From contig KQ481938.1 of the NCBI GenBank assembly GCA_001430745.1, positions 691,521 to 724,424 on the forward strand: a stretch of 32,904 bases of DNA. Reading direction: 5' to 3'. Each line of letters opens with the position of its first letter. Position 1 is the stretch's first letter. The position numbers and the translations under genes are program-made. This stretch comes from Auxenochlorella pyrenoidosa. Its lineage: Eukaryota; Chlorophyta; Trebouxiophyceae; Chlorellales; Chlorellaceae. Below are positions 1 through 11,600 of this stretch, one piece after another. The notes under the pieces are model-generated. The model did no database searches, was not told the origin of the DNA, and saw nothing but the letters and a program-made list of their open reading frames with translations.

Positions 1-30
1 TCCCCCCCGTCTGACGGTGTCCCCTGCCAG

Positions 31-426
31 CAGCGTGCAAACGGTGAAGCGCAAACACCGGCACGCGCAGGAGGCGCTGAACAACGGCACGCTGGGCGCA
101 GACAAGGGTGAGCGGGGCAGCGCAGGCGCGCCGGCAGGCGCAGCAGCAGCCGCCAGCAGCGGCGCCTCTGGCGCGCGTGCGCCATCGTTCTACCCCAGCA
201 GGGGAAGAGTGGGTCCGCCAGCCGTCCCTTGTCGGGGCCGTCTGTAAACTGTCCGCTACCTGCCGCACCCTCCGCGCATGCGCATACCAAGCCTGCCGGC
301 CCCTCCCCGCGCCGTCATGCCTCCCCGCAGGCAAGCGCCAGCACCACCGCAAGAAGACGCCCTACCGCTGGATGATTGTGCAGGCCCTGGGGGAGCTGCC
401 GAATCTGCAGGTGCGGCCCACCCTCT

Positions 427-458
<32 letters not shown>

Positions 459-2617
459 ACACATCCACTTCCCTTGGGAACCTCCTGTCGGGCCCTGACC
501 AAGTTGATCCTCGTCCCTCTGTGCGCCTTGCAACTGGCAGCGGGCCCGCACCGCTGCTGGCTGGCCGCGCCTATCCTGGCGCTAGGGCACCAGCTCAGGG
601 GTTTGCACCATCCGCTGGCCCGGGACGCCCTTTCGTCGGCCGGGCTCAGGGTGGCGCGTGTCCAGGCCCGCCTGCCGCCAAATGCCGCGCCCCCCACCAC
701 CCGTCCCCCCACCCCCTCAACACACGTGCAAGCGCGCGCGCTCAGGTAACCCTCCGCGGCTCCCGACCCGCGTGCAGGGCACCGCCCCCGAGATCTTCGA
801 GCGCATCGAGTCCAACACCAACTTTGTGCTTGATTTGGACCGACGCATCATGCCCGGCACCAAGCACGTGCCGCGGTGGGCGCCTGGGGCGGCGCGCGCC
901 GGGCAGCCAGCGGCGGGGCACAGCCTGCAGCGCGCTTGGCGGCGCGCAGGGGCCCCCACGTTTGCCGCTGCCTGCGCAGCCTCTGGGCTATGCGTGCAAG
1001 CTGCCGGCTGTGCTCCTCTGTTGCCCCCCGAGCCTCCTCTTGTTCAGATGGCCCGGCGCTGCCGCCTCCCCGCCCCGCAGCTGGAAGATCCAGGTGCGCA
1101 AGGTGCTGAGCGGCGACAAGGTGTTCGAGCACACAGGCATGAAGCAGAAGCACGAGACGGTGTGGCGGCTGAACCAGGTGGGGCGGCGGCAGGCACCGCG
1201 CTGGCTTGGCGCTGCCGGCGCGCGGGCAAGTGCAGCAGGCGTGGCCACGGGCAGCGGGCCCTGCGCTGCGCTCTGGAGTTGGGCGGGCCAGGACCTGCGC
1301 ATGCAGCCAGCGCTGCAGGAGAAAGCGGCCCAACCTTTTACAAGGCTCCTTGCCCGGCGCCCCGCCTGCAGCACGAGCTGCAGGAGGCGCATGCCACCAG
1401 CAGCGCCGCAGGGCGCAACACCGCTGCCGCGCAGGCCGCCGCCGCTGTCATGGAGCAGCTGCCGCACCTGCGGTTCGGCGGCTCGGCGGCAGCCCCGCCG
1501 CCAGGCAAGCCAGGGCTGTGCTGGAGGGGTTGGGCCGGAGGGCAGGCGGGTGCAAGGCGGCAGGACGCTTGCAGCCCCAGAGGCTGGTGCGCAGGCGTGG
1601 CGCTCCTCGCTGCAACCCTGCAAGCAAACCCCATGTTTCGTCTGCTGAGCTCTGCCTGTTGGACTCGGTCCCAACTGCAGATGGCCAGCAGCTTGACCCT
1701 GGCATGGCGCCCGCTGGCGCTCTGCCTGCTGCCCAGATGTCAGCAGACGACCTGGCGCTTGTGCAGCAGGAGCAGCAGCAGATCGCTGCTGCAATCGCGC
1801 ATGCGCCGCTCGTCGTTCCGCCAGACCAGCTGCCGCAGGTTGGTTGGGAGGACGGGACAGGCTGGGGGCAGGAGGCTCTGGGGCAATGGCGGGGGCGCAC
1901 ATGCGCTTGTGTTTGGTCGCGTGAAGTGGCTTGAGCTAGTGTTCGTGGATGCCTGCTGCTGTGGGATGTTGCGACCCATGCCTCCTGGCGCCCTGGCTGC
2001 AAGTAATAGGATCCTGTCGCTCCCCTCCTGGCGCGCAGCTGACCGATCTGCAGCTGGCAGCAGCGGCCGCTGCACCAGACATGGCATCCATGCAGCACAT
2101 GGCAGCACCGCAGCAGCATGGGCGGCAGCTTGAGCAGCAGCGGCGGCGGCGGCAGCAGTCGACCGAGCTGCCTGCCTCGACAGCAGTGGCTGCTGATGTG
2201 CTGGACGAGCTGACGCAGCATGTTCATGGTGATCACATTGCAGAGGAGCAGGCACGCCAGCAGGTTGCGCAGGGTCCCCCAGGTCTGGCTCACCCTGTGG
2301 GGCTGCACCACATGCACCACATGCAAGCAGCAATGCAGGCAGCTGCGGAGCGGCAGCAGCAGCAGGCCCAGCAGGCAGGCGGCGAGGACAGCGGTCCCGG
2401 GGACGGCATGCACGCTGTGCATGCCGCGCACGCTCAGCACCTGGCGCACCTCGCAGCCCCCTTGTCCCCTCTGGACCCCGCCGTACTGGCAGCGCTGGCC
2501 GCCGGGCCCAGCCCCGCACTGCCTGCCGCTGCGTTGCCGGCGGTTGATGCCGCGGCGGGCCTGACGCTGCCGCTTGTGCATGCGCCGGCGGCGCTTGGCG
2601 ACGAGGAGCGCCGCTGA
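31..2617 (+). CDS. Forkhead-like winged-helix protein, 5' end outside window
   Basis: Exons inferred: 31-107, 331-410, 778-875, 1081-1177, 1372-1504, 1681-1838, 2039-2617, about 405 residues. The first exon opens at an acceptor (cctgccag), so the start lies further left. A basic stretch (VKRKHRH) and RKKTPYRW lead into a fold spread over exons 2-4: a first helix (PYRWMIVQAL), then APEIFERIES, then a recognition-helix region (WKIQVRKVLSGDKVFEH) closing on VWRLN. This order resembles the forkhead winged helix (PPYSY, W-x-x-x-I/V-R-x-x-L-S, YW-x-L), so DNA binding is inferred. Exons 5-7 encode a Gln/Ala/Met/His-rich tail (repeated HHM, QQQ) typical of regulatory low-complexity regions. The intron after exon 5 uses a GC donor (AG|GCAAGC at 1505). 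The stop is TGA. Another winged-helix class such as linker-histone-like is possible; no target can be named. Confidence 0.6.
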
Positions 2618-2939
2618 CGAGAAATGCACGCATGCTGCCATCGCTGCTCCTGCTGGTTGAGCTGGCCTGCGTAGCCAGCAGTGGCCCTCTGCAAGCACCG
2701 ATCTGCTCCTCCTCCCTCTGCAATGAATCCCCCCCGTTGGTCAAGCAGCCACCCTTGAACGCATGCATTTTGTACATTCTTTCATGCGCCCCCCAATCCT
2801 GCACGTGTGCCATGCGTCCCTCCTCCCAGCCATGCCTCCTGTCGTAGTGCTGCGTGTGGCCTCCCACAGCGGAGGGCCAACTGTCTTGCAGGAAATCCTT
2901 TGGTCACCCACCCCTGCGCCGCTCCCCATTGCAGACCGT

Positions 2940-2944
2940 TGTAA
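2940..2944 (+). terminator. Candidate poly(A) signal TGTAA
   Basis: TGTAA is the usual chlorophyte poly(A) signal. This copy lies about 320 nt after the winged-helix stop codon on the same strand, before the next gene begins. It is a five-base motif, so placement is the only support. Confidence 0.4.
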
Positions 2945-3827
2945 GTGAAACTGGTCCGTGAGCAGCAGCACAGAAGGTCGTCGGCTTGTGCCACAGCAGC
3001 GCAGCCGTGCAGCCCTCAGCTGCGAGCATTAGACTGCAGTGCGGCCAATGCTGCGTTGGCTGCACTGGCGCTCCACCAGTGCTGCAGGAGGGTGGCTTTG
3101 CTGTGGTTTTGGTACAGAAGCAAACTTCCATGCTGTTGCAGGAGGTGAAAAAGGCAAAGTCATGTTTGCCCAAGGGCAGGCACTCCGCACTAACAGGCGC
3201 CTCGACTGAGTTGCCGGCGCGGGCGCCAACACTGTCCGGTACCCCGGCTTCTCTGGCTTTCTGGATCCAATTGAGCTTCTCGATCAATTTAGATTAGATT
3301 TAGGCGTGTTGGAAGGCGAGGGCGGCAAGCTGAGGTGCGGTAGCGCCAGGCAGCAGGCGGTAGGAAGGGCCGCCTCTCCAGGCCGGCACGCAGAGCTTAG
3401 TCGATCATGAGAATAGATCAATCGCGATCAGAATAGGCAGACGGCCCCCAGGGAATCATGAGAATGAACAGAAGAGCTCGGCATTCTTTGTCCTCCTTCT
3501 CCCCTTTCTGTGTGATCATGCTGGCTTTTGGGCAGGCTGCATGCGCTTCGAGAGGACCAGGCTGCGACAAGGCGGCTCTGGCTCTGGCAGCTGTCCCAGA
3601 CCATCCTCGCTGCCCGCTCGGCCGCCCGCTCGGGTGAGGTTCTTCGCCTCGGTGTCCAATTGTTGCAGGGTGGGTGCGGAAGCTGGCCTTCAGGTTGCCC
3701 CTGAGCCCGGGTGGTACCCACCGGCGCCGGCGCCACTGGAAGAGTCCAGGCATGCCCCAGGGCCCCCTTCCCCTGGTGCTGTTTCCTGACACTCGCATGC
3801 ACCCATCTCCCATGTTTTTGCAGTTCA
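2945..3827. promoter_or_regulatory. Intergenic region upstream of the AAA ATPase
   Basis: No convincing coding sequence is seen. An AT-rich patch lies near 3280-3300, and an 11-base direct repeat ATCATGAGAAT occurs at 3404-3414 and 3455-3465 with a related GATCAGAAT between. A pyrimidine-rich acceptor (gtttttgcag) ends at 3823, four bases before the ATG, and a good donor (GTGAGG) lies at 3634. A 5'-UTR intron of about 190 nt (3634-3823) is therefore plausible. Confidence 0.35.
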
Positions 3828-6800
3828 ATGGCATCCGCCACCTTGCTGCGACCTCTTGGCGTACGGCCAGCAGCCTTGGTGGCGGCGGCGCCGCTAGCAC
3901 CGCGCGGCCCACCTCGCCGTGCGGTGCATGTGCAGGCAGCTGGGGGCAGGAGGGGCAGCAGCGGCGCGGGTGGCGCACGAAAGCCGCCCAGGTGCGCCAC
4001 TGCAGGAGCTTGCCCGCCGTGACCCACCTGGCGCCGCTCCGCAGTCAGCCATCGCCCGCCCTCCTTGCTCCCTTGGCGAAGCCCCCTTGCCACGACTTGC
4101 CTCGATCTGGCTTTGGTGCACACCACGCTGGTGCTTGCAGCTTCTCAAGCGCCTGCGCCCCTGCCCGCCGCCCTGTGCATGCAGGACGACCTACGAGCCT
4201 GCAGCTGATTGGGTGGATCGCGAGCGCGTGCGGGCCCTGAGCGACGGCCAGCTGCGTGGCAGGCTGCGGCGCCTGAGGAACTGGGAGAGGCTGGAGACGT
4301 TCATCAGGGTGAGCAGTTGGACGCTAGCGCGTGGGGCAGTGGTGTTGGGCGGGGAGCTGGGCATGCGGCGCGGGCAGCTCTGCCGGGTGAGAGGGCAGCG
4401 GGTGCCTGCCCGTCTTCCGCCTTGGCAGCCCGTGCACACACGCCGCATGCCCCGCCCCAGCACAGCCTCTGCACACCCTTGCCTGCAGCTGCTGCGCGAC
4501 TGCGGCAAGCATGAGCTGGCAGACGAGGCGCAGCAGCGGCTGGATGGGCTGCGGGCAGCGAGCCATGCAGGGGAGCCGAGCTTCCTGGAGTCCCTCAGAG
4601 AGCTGGTCCCCGCTGATGAGCCGCCGAGCGTTTTCGATTCCTGGAGTCCTGACGAGTCTGCTCCTGCTGCTGAGGCGCCGAGCTTCTTGGAACCCGGGAG
4701 TCCCGATGAGCCTGCTCCCGCTGCCGCGGCGCCGCGCCCCAGGAGGCGCCGGCAGGGCAGCGCCGGCGCCGAGGCCCCCCCCGCCGCTGGCTCCGAGTCT
4801 GCCGACGAAGGCGGCACGACTGGCCCCAGGAAGGGCAGGCCGGGAGGGGGCCGGGCGGCAAGCCGCGCAGACCCGCAAGCCAGGCGGCGGCAGCGCATCA
4901 AGCAAGAGGTGGTGGCCAGGCGGCTGACCGACTTGGGAATGGAGGTGAGCGTTGCATGCATGCAGCGGTCTCACGCGGCTGGCCGCGAGCTGGAAGGGAG
5001 GCTGTGGGGTTGAGGGCAAGGCACTGGGGCACGGCAGCAGCGGGCGCGCACAGCTGGCTGGGCGGTGCCCGAGCGCTGCGCAGTTGAGCGTCCCGGCCCT
5101 GACGTGGTCGCAGCGTGTCGTGTGCTTCCCCACAGGTCTTCCTTCCCAAGGAGGATGGCAAGGGATTCCACTGGGGGATGCTGGCAGGTGAGCATTGGCA
5201 CCGCGGGCCACTTGGGGGATTGAGAGCAGGGCCGGGAGGGCGGGCCGAGCCTCGCACGTGCAGGCAGTGGGAAGGCGGGCTGGGGACGGGAGCAGTGCCG
5301 CTGCACGTGCCTGGCTGCCTCAAGGGGCAGCTTACAGCCTGCTCAGGGCGGCAAAGTGGGCCCCACACATCCGGGCCGGCCCGGTGCAGGCTATGATGAG
5401 GTGAAGCAGCAGGTGGAGGAGACTGTAGTACTGGCGCTGTCCCACCCAGAGGCAAGCCCCGCCGGCGCGCGCTTGTGCCACGCGGTGCCGCCCCAGGCGG
5501 TTAAAACATCGCGTAGCCTGCCGCCAGCAGCCTGTCGCGGCACCAGCATTGCCAACTTGCCACCCTGCAGCGGGCTGCCACCCTGCTGCACCTCGTGCTG
5601 CTGCGGACTCAGGCTCCAGCTTGCCCACCGCCGTCTCTAAGCTCACGCCGACCGGCCCTCCCACAGGTGTATGACGAGATTGCGGCGGCGACGCGGGGGC
5701 CGGCGGCCAAGCCCGGCGCGAACCGCCCGCGCGCCGTGCTGTTCGAGGGCCCCCCCGGCACCGGCAAGACCACCTGCGCGCGGTGGGTGTTGGGCGGGCC
5801 TCCCAGCTGCGCTGCGGTGTGCAGTGCTCGGCATGCCGAGGGGGTTTCCCATGGTGAAGGCAGGCGGGACCCAATCCCAGACCCCAGGCAGTGCCACGGC
5901 CCTGCAAGGCTGCCCTATGCAGCGCCCGGGGTTGTAGCCGCTGGTTGCCTGTCGCCTGCTGGGCGCAGTCGCATCTGGCTGCAGAAGCGCGGCTCCACCC
6001 TGCCCCCCACCCTGCAGGGTGATTGCGGAGCAGGGCGCCGTGCCGCTGGTGAACGTGCGCTTGGAGCACATCCTGTCCAAGTGGTATGGAGAGGACGAGA
6101 AGAAGCTGGCGGGTGGGCCCCCCGCCTGGGGCGCCATGCCCTTTTTGCACCCTGCCTGCGGCATCGCTTTGGTGGTGCTGTGCGCTTGCTGGGGAGCAAG
6201 GGCAAGCAAGCAGGTGGCAAGAATCAGCATGCACCCTGCAGCCGACCCCCAACCCCGGATCACAGGGTGCCGGCAGCCCACCCCGAGTGGTGTGGCGCAT
6301 CACCAGGCAACCGCAGCATGCGGGGGCAAAGAGCTTGCTGTGCACGCTTTCCTGCCAGCCAGGCAGCTGCCCCTGCCCCCTGCCCCCTGCCCTCCAACCC
6401 CCTGCAGAGGTGCTCGCCGAGTGTGAGAACTTGGGGGCGGCGGTGGTGTTTCTCGACGAGCTCGATTCGGCCATGTCCTCCCGGTCGGTGGGGGCGGGAG
6501 CGGGGTTGGTGTTGGTGTGGCATGTGGCAGAGGGCAGCACGCAGTCGACCCTGTCCCTGCTTGTCACAGCGCCGAAGTGGTGGGAGGCTGCTGGGCCAGG
6601 CAGGGCGAGCTCTCTCTGGAGCAGGAGCCGCTGCTGCTGCCCTGGAAGCAGCGCCCAGCGGGGGCTCGAGGTCTGTCTGGCCGGAATTTGCGGGGATGCC
6701 TGCACGCTAGCGCCCCCGTCCGCCGCCCACCCTCACTCGCGCTAGCGCCCTCCTCCTCCACCTGCCCTCCCTCGCGCCTGCAGCGACGGCCACATGCACG

Positions 6801-8096
6801 AGACCACCAAGCGCATGCTGGGCATCCTGCTGCGTCACCTGGAGGGACTGGACGGCGACGGCGAGCGGCGCACCGGTGGGCGGCCAGGGTCTGTGTCGCT
6901 AGTTCCATTGCGAATAGACAGACTTTAAGCCAAAACAAGCAAGCAGCTCCTTGGCCAGCTCGGGGCCTGGCTTGGCGCACTGCAGGTCCGCCCCTGGTGC
7001 CGTGTGCTTTAAAGCCTGCACCGACGCCCAGCTGGCAGCAAGGTGACAGCAGCTGCATGCCCCCAGGCTGTTTGCAGCGCCACTGCTTGTCCATCCACTA
7101 CGTTGCACCCCCTACCGCTGTGCAGTGTTCATCGGCGCCACCAACCGCAAGGCTGACCTGGACCCCGCGCTGCGCAGCCGCTTTGCCGCCACCATCCGGT
7201 TCGACCTGCCCGACACAGAGTCCAGGCGAGCTGGGGCTGCCCGCGCGCCACTGCTGGGCCTGCTATAGAGGGCCTCCAGTGCCTGCTCCTCCAGGGCTCG
7301 CCTAGCTGCGGCTCTTGAGAGTGGCATGGATCTGCCCAGGATGCTTTCATTCGAAGGGGGCGCCTTCCACCTGCCATTGCACCGCTGTGTGCCCAACCAG
7401 AGTGCAGCTGGAAGCTCTTGTGTAGCTGCGTTGCACCGTCTTCAGCCCTCAGTCCACCTGGCCCTCCAGCCGACCCCGGTCCCCCCTGCAGGGCCGCCAT
7501 CCTGCGCAGCTACGCCCGCCACCTGGCAGACAGCGAGGTGTCCTACCTGGCAAAGGAGACAGGCGGCATGGCGGGGCGCGACCTGCGGGCGGTGTGCGAG
7601 CTGACGGAGCGCCGCTGGGCGGCGGAGGCGAGGCGCCGAGGGGCCAGGGGCGGGGAGAGTATTCTCAGGCGCTGGGCCGCAGCGTGGTGGCAGCGAGCCG
7701 CCGCTGTGCATGGCCGGTTGTGGACCTGTTGGCTGTGTGCAAGGCAGCAGACCTGGCAACAACTGGTGGGAATGCACCAACAGGGCGGCGGCGCCGGAGG
7801 CCAGGGCTCGGTTGTGGCGACAGCAGGGCTTGGCGCCAGCGCGCCCGCATGCTGAGCTGCCGCAGAGATTGACATGCGTTCCCCCGTCAACAGCGCCTGT
7901 TGGCCCCCCGCCCCCACCCACCCATCTCCCACCCACCCCCCGTTGCTGTGAGCAGGTTATCAAGGGGGGCGTTCCCAGGGGACAGCTGCCCAGCGTGCTG
8001 ACCTACCTGAGGAGCGTGGAGCAGCGGCGCCAGATGAAGGAGGGTGGGCCCGACAAGGGGCCCCCGGGCGCCCACCGCGGCATCCGGCTGCGTTGA
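3828..8096 (+). CDS. Organelle-targeted AAA ATPase
   Basis: Exons: 3828-3991, 4185-4308, 4489-4944, 5136-5187, 5390-5451, 5667-5782, 6018-6112, 6408-6483, 6784-6875, 7126-7225, 7492-7627, 7956-8096; 537 residues, all phases consistent. The N-terminus (MASATLLRPLGVRPAAL, then many Arg and no acidic residue) is a chloroplast or mitochondrial transit peptide. Residues 97-248 are Pro/Ala/acidic with a three-unit repeat. The AAA module starts near residue 263: Walker A GPPGTGKT 314-321, pore-loop KWYGE 346-350, Walker B VVFLDE 369-374, sensor 1 ATN 417-419, arginine fingers in RSRF 429-432. One AAA domain and no protease or second ATPase domain is seen, so it is probably a ring-forming remodelling ATPase. 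From memory it resembles the plant organellar family of Arabidopsis At4g04180; substrate unknown. Three of its introns are GC-AG. Confidence 0.9.
4574..4733 (+). repeat. In-frame minisatellite in the AAA ATPase N-terminal region
   Basis: Three imperfect in-frame units of roughly 50-58 bp begin near 4574, 4623 and 4676, each around a GCCGAGC core. They encode variants of PSFLES...DEP: PSFLESL, PSVFDSWSPDES, PSFLEPGSPDEP. The acidic Ser-Pro-rich result sits between the transit peptide and the AAA domain and is probably disordered and variable between strains. Confidence 0.6.
5452..5666 (+). other. GC-AG intron 5 of the AAA ATPase
   Basis: The donor reads GAG|GCAAGC with no usable GT nearby. 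Joining to the acceptor (cccacag) at 5666 gives HPE-VYDEI, continuous with the conserved AAA sequence and in phase 0. Confidence 0.8.
7226..7491 (+). other. GC-AG intron 10 of the AAA ATPase
   Basis: The donor reads TCCAG|GCGAGC. Joining to the acceptor (cccctgcag) at 7491 yields PDTES-R-AAILRSYARHL, the expected sequence after the arginine-finger helix. No nearby GT donor keeps the frame. Confidence 0.7.
7628..7955 (+). other. GC-AG intron 11 of the AAA ATPase
   Basis: The donor reads GCGGAG|GCGAGG. The acceptor (gtgagcag) at 7955 resumes at VIKGGVPRGQLPS in phase 0 and leads to the stop. The closest GT donor, near 7656, would put the last exon out of frame. Confidence 0.65.
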
Positions 8097-8642
8097 GGCG
8101 CGTGTACCGTTGAAGCGAGTGCCAGCTGCGCCGGAGAAGCGCCCAAGCCTGCCAGTTGGTGCAAGCAGGTAACGCCCAGGTGCTGCAAGGGCAGCCCGCA
8201 CGCATGGAAGCACCATTCCAGTGCAGCGCTGGCCATGCCCATAGCCCTTCACTTCCACCTCACACCCTTCTCTGTGCATTCGCTTTCCTGACATGTCTGT
8301 CATTCTCTGTTGCATGCATTTTGGGCTGTGTTGTAATTGTACGAAGCAAGCCAAGCGTTGACACTTGACATCATGCAAGGATGGCACAAGCGTCTATGAT
8401 TTGAGTACATAATGGCAAGGAGTCTGAAGAGGAGCAATCAGGTGGTCATGCGGAGGTATGCAGTTGTGCTACAGGTGCGTGCAATGGCGGGTGCAGGCTG
8501 ATCGACGCGCACACTTTGCTGAGCTTCAAGTCCCGTCCCATTGCTGAGCTTGACCCCCGTGCGGAGGACCATAAGCCTGGGGCTATCCTGCCTGTCTGCC
8601 TTGTGTGCCATCCTCCTGGCCCCTTATGCAGGAGCAGCCTGG
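8097..8642. terminator. Convergent 3' regions with TGTAA at 8332-8336
   Basis: This 546-bp stretch separates the stop codons of the AAA ATPase (+) and the first hydrolase paralogue (-). TGTAA at 8332-8336 lies 236 nt after the AAA stop and is a likely poly(A) signal for it. No TGTAA was seen on the minus strand here for the other gene. No reading frame is convincing. Confidence 0.5.
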
Positions 8643-11600
8643 TCAGAAGCCGCTGCCGCTGCGCTTGTGCGGGCTCTTGTGCGGGCTCTCCGCGAAGGCT
8701 GTCTTGATGCGGCGGCGCGCGCTGTAAGGGCTGCCTGCACGGACGACAGCCGGGTGCAGGGCCTGTCGTGTCAGGGTCTGCATGGCAGACAAGCCCCATC
8801 GGGCTTGCACGGCATGCCATGCTGCACTGTCCCTTGGGTGTATGCCCCCACGATCAAGCGGCTGCTTGCTTTGCCATGGCCTGCACACTGGTGGGATGGA
8901 TGCGTACCCCCCCCCCCCCACCCCCCCCCCCACCCCCCATCCACCCACCCACCCACCCACACACACCTGTCGCCTCCACCACCTCGGTGAGGTCGAAGCG
9001 CTCCTTGACCCCGGGGATGATGGACAGCCTGGAGCTGCTGGCACCTGCAGCACAGGGCAACAGGGGGCAGGCAACAGCATGGTTCTCGATTATTATGCAC
9101 AAGGCCAGCGCACCGTGAGCATTCGTCCGGTGGAAATTGGAACCCAGGCTGCTGCCAAACCGGCCATGGTGCCGCGAGGGGGCACCCACGCACCTGGGAA
9201 GTGGTATGCCGCCGGGTGCGCAGCCTGCATCGTGCCAGCCAGCAGCCCCCCGGCCTGGTCGCCTGCTCTGCGCTTGCGCAGCAGCGCGAGCACAACAGCT
9301 GCCAGCAGCAGGGCCATGGCGGCGCCGACCAGCGGGGCGCCTGCACGGGGGACGGCACAGCAGCTGTGAGCTCAGGCTTGGCTGGCCGGGACTTTCTGCT
9401 CGAAGCAGCGCCGGCGGACCACAAGCAGGGGGGCTGCAAGGCTGCAAGCGTTTGTGGCAGGCACAGCCCTGCCATCTCACACCCCACCGAGCCAAGCGGG
9501 GGCGGGCGAGGAGCCGGCTTGCCTCTGAGGCTGCCCTCGGGGCTGGTGGGGACCACCTCCCAGTCTTCCTCGGCTGCAGCCTCCTGGAGAGGCATGTCCA
9601 CGCCAAGCTCCGCCTCCAGCTCTGCAGCCTCCCTGAGGAGGTGCTCATCCAAGTTGCCATACGGCAGCTGCTCTGCCACGCTCTGGCCCTGCTGCGCCCC
9701 CTGGGAAGCGCTGCCGCTACCCAGGGGCCAGCGCCGAAGGTCTGCGAGCTCGGCGGCATGGACGGGCACGTCTGCCAGCCTGCCTGCCGCCTTGTCGGCC
9801 TTTGCGGCCGCACCTTCCAGCTTGCCCTCGCCAAGCACCTCGGTGCCCGCCAGGGCTGCTGCCAGGCGGCCCACGGCATGAGCTGGCCGCTCGTCAGGCT
9901 GCTCCAGGGCGCCGCGGCGGCGGGAGGGGGGCAGGCCATAGGTGTGCAGGGCCACCAGCTTGAAGAGGTCGGCCTTCGCCCTGCGGACATTTGCAGGAGG
10001 GGAAGGGGCTCAGGACTCTCGGGATTTGCACGAAGGGCAGCCTTCCTGCTTCTGAGTCATCGCGCCCTCATGCACCCAGGCAGCTGCCTGCGACGAAAGC
10101 GGCTGCAGCCAGAGCAGTTTTCCCTCCTCCCAGCATCAATGGTCGTCCCCCTCAACCCACCACCGCCCCACCCAACCACAGCTGGCTCACAGGGTCTCAA
10201 ACCACAGGAACGAGGCTGTTGCATAATCGGAAACAATCTCGTGGTTGGCATAGGCCAGGTTCAGCAGTGACCACACCTGCAACGGAACCAGGGCACGCTT
10301 GCGGACCATGCTCAGGCAGTGACAAGCCGACACGCCTGGTGACCTGCCACAACTGCGACACACGGCGCCTGCGGCAACCGAGGCAACACGGCCAGAGTGG
10401 CAGGCCAGAGAACTGCATCGATGCATCAACCCGACACGTGGGTAAGTACGGAAGGCAAGGGCGCCTCAGCCTGATGCAACACATGCCCTGCCCGCCCCGG
10501 CTCACCCCTCTTGTGAGGACATCCTCATTCTCGGGCCACTCGGGCAGCGCCTTGGAGCCGTCCCTGGTGATGCTGCTCTTGCGCAGCTCCGGCACCTCGG
10601 CTTGCAGCTGGGACAGCCAGGGGCGGTTGGTGTAGCTGCGGGGTGCAGGGAGGGGGCGCAGGCAGTTCACACCACCTTGTTTCCGCCTGTGCATCCACAC
10701 ACACGCCCCTTGTAGAGTGTAGTGCAGTGGGCCACAGGAAGGGGGTCGTGCATACCGAGGGTCCTCCAGCACATTGCCTGCCCCATCAATCATCTTGATT
10801 GCCCGCAGGCCTTCCACAATCTTTCGGCTCAGTACTGCAGCACGGCGGGATGGATGGGTTCAAGGACTGGACGTGCCGCTTGTGTACAATCATAAAGGTT
10901 GCATCTCTGACCCATGCAGCCCACAGGTGCAAGGCGCTGCCATGGTCGGGAGCGGATGTTTTTAGACGCATGGCGGCCGGCTGAGGGCGCCACCAACATG
11001 CCAGCATGCTGCTGCTGTCCCTGCCTTGCCCCACCTGGCGTGATTTTGGAGGCAAAGCGGTCTGAAAAATAGGTTGGGTAGACCTGGCGGGGGTGCACCT
11101 GCCGCCCAGGGGGTGGCAGCAGCGACAGTGGGCCAGAGGGAGGGAGGCCAGGGCCTAGCCTGCTTCTGCTGCAGGTGCTGCCACGGAACGCAGCCCATTG
11201 TGTGTTTTTCGGGCTGGATGCAAGCTGGGCACTGGGCCCATGCGACCCAGGGCAGCACGTGGCATGGTCAGCCAGCAGCACCGCCCCTCACCCCGATGAC
11301 CTCCACGGGGCTGTTCTTGTTGTGCAGCTCCCTCCAGGCGGCCGCAATCTTTAGCGCCATGTCCTTGTCGCGCAGCATGGAGGCAAACACGGTGGGCGGG
11401 TAGGCTGCAGAGGGGCGGGCGGCGCACTGAGAAGCTTTGCGCATCCTCAATTGCGACCAACTGTGGTGGGTAGACGCGCAGGTGGAGGCGCTGGGGAGTC
11501 GCTACTGGGCGGGGCGGGGCCGGTGCGTTCCCTAGCAAGGGTGTGGGTGCGACGCTGCAAGGGCGGAGGCCCACTTGCCGGCTGCAGCTCGCGCAGGTCT

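Noticed and set aside
278..1648. Long uninterrupted plus-strand frame over the winged-helix exons
   Set aside because: Low stop density follows from high GC. It crosses good splice sites, has Pro/Arg/Ala-rich random composition, and breaks the winged-helix sequence that the spliced frame restores.
6484..6495. Alternative donor at TCG|GTGGGG for AAA exon 8
   Set aside because: It would put the next exon out of frame and lose the conserved DGHMHETTKRML sequence; CG|GTCGGT at 6484 keeps it.
8541..8720. Plus-strand frame with a hydrophobic segment like a signal peptide
   Set aside because: It overlaps the hydrolase tail exon on the other strand, which is supported by the matching exon in the second paralogue.
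9137..10270. Long plus-strand frame opposite hydrolase paralogue 1
   Set aside because: It is the antisense shadow of the GC-rich 500-nt exon; no motif, and the minus strand has phase-consistent exons matching the paralogue.
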